Source: Methylacidiphilales bacterium (GTDB lineage Bacteria > Verrucomicrobiota > Verrucomicrobiia > Methylacidiphilales > UBA1321). Taken from it: 61,423 nt of DNA. Below are positions 61,380 through 61,423 of the stretch, one piece after another. How positions within the stretch are numbered: position 1 is the first letter of the stretch; each line of letters opens with the position of its first letter. The position numbers and the translations under genes were made by a program. The notes beneath the pieces were generated by a model. It ran no database searches, was not told where the DNA came from, and saw only the letters and a program-made list of their open reading frames with translations. Location: the NCBI GenBank assembly GCA_021272165.1, contig JAJSLK010000071.1, positions 1 through 61,423 on the forward strand, read 5' to 3'.

Positions 61380-61423
61380 ATGATTGCAAAACTAGCGAAA
61401 TCAACGGGTGAAAGCAAAAAACA
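61380..61423 (+). CDS. Partial ORF running off the window
   Basis: An ATG 6 bases after AGAAGGTC opens MIAKLAKSTGESKK and continues past the window end. A preceding minimal frame (ATG AAA TGA at 61375) overlaps it. The surrounding DNA (61290-61380) is AT-rich and unlike the element genes before it. Too short to identify. Confidence 0.4.
   Translation, partial: MIAKLAKSTGESKK

Noticed and set aside
55110-61423. Second copy of tRNA-Ala sequence as an att site
   Set aside because: I found no repeat of the tRNA arms in this stretch; the far border is outside the window.
1-61423. CRISPR arrays, rRNA genes, further tRNAs
   Set aside because: No regularly spaced repeats and no other tRNA or rRNA signature were seen.

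Overview
The window looks like chromosomal DNA from a GC-rich, Gram-negative bacterium of the Verrucomicrobiota type. The phylum is inferred from the gene mix, not from any marker comparison. Supporting genes are a hopanoid pair (squalene-hopene cyclase with an HpnG-like phosphorylase), a deoxyhypusine-synthase-like protein, GTP-type PEP carboxykinase, ctaA/ctaB, a DnaX that has lost most zinc-finger cysteines, a long 32-residue-repeat secreted protein and a TonB-dependent receptor. Coding DNA is dense, with many 4-base ATGA or GTGA overlaps; AT-rich stretches are confined to a few intergenic gaps and transferred modules.

Layout. 1-141: truncated copy of a small inverted-repeat element (MITE). 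276-6533: plus-strand run secG, oppA-oppB-oppC, a small unknown, ftsY, ribD. 6577-14000: mostly minus-strand hpnG-shc, amtB, then a DUF4013-like membrane protein (plus), an OGG1-type glycosylase, a secreted unknown and a Fur-family regulator. 14202-14693: sigma-54-type promoter, about 240-nt leader and an Flp-type pilin. 14806-16428: large membrane protein. 16515-16679: complete second MITE with an 11-bp target duplication, next to a two-gene RloA/RloB (AbiL-like) defence module (16715-18460). 18522-30211: class III aminotransferase, GT87-like protein, pckG, AEC transporter, hicB with a nonsense-mutated hicA, ctaB-ctaA, deoxyhypusine-synthase-like gene, ybaB, dnaX. 30311-36231: envelope-type repeat and coiled-coil proteins with the SRP RNA gene between them. 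36228-40990: RND efflux pump. 41487-44154: small unknown, pitA, small membrane protein.

44397-55027 is a dense plus-strand signalling block. It holds a TonB-dependent receptor, a YfiR-family periplasmic protein, a CHASE8-like/HAMP/GAF hybrid histidine kinase and a receiver-kinase. A second set follows: a CBS-like/Hpt/CheA-type kinase without a CheW domain, CheY, receiver-DUF4388, a CheX-like protein and an unknown. This is the best candidate for an undescribed system: an outer-membrane-to-cytoplasm sensory chain followed by a chemosensory-like core with no methyl-accepting receptor or CheW visible.

55037-55109 is tRNA-Ala(GGC) on the minus strand. From 55231 to the window end lies an integrative element: tyrosine recombinase, excisionase-like helix-turn-helix proteins, a primase-polymerase-like replication protein, small unknowns and a NYN-domain gene whose reading frame ends early. 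Its far end is outside the window.

Features with no protein-coding ORF to reveal them are the SRP RNA (32618-32704, minus), tRNA-Ala, the sigma-54 site, the MITEs, a 32-bp-arm inverted repeat (20058-20146), two 35-bp dispersed repeats (one supplying the stop codon of dnaX), the broken hicA and a coupled 55-residue ORF at 57226-57393.
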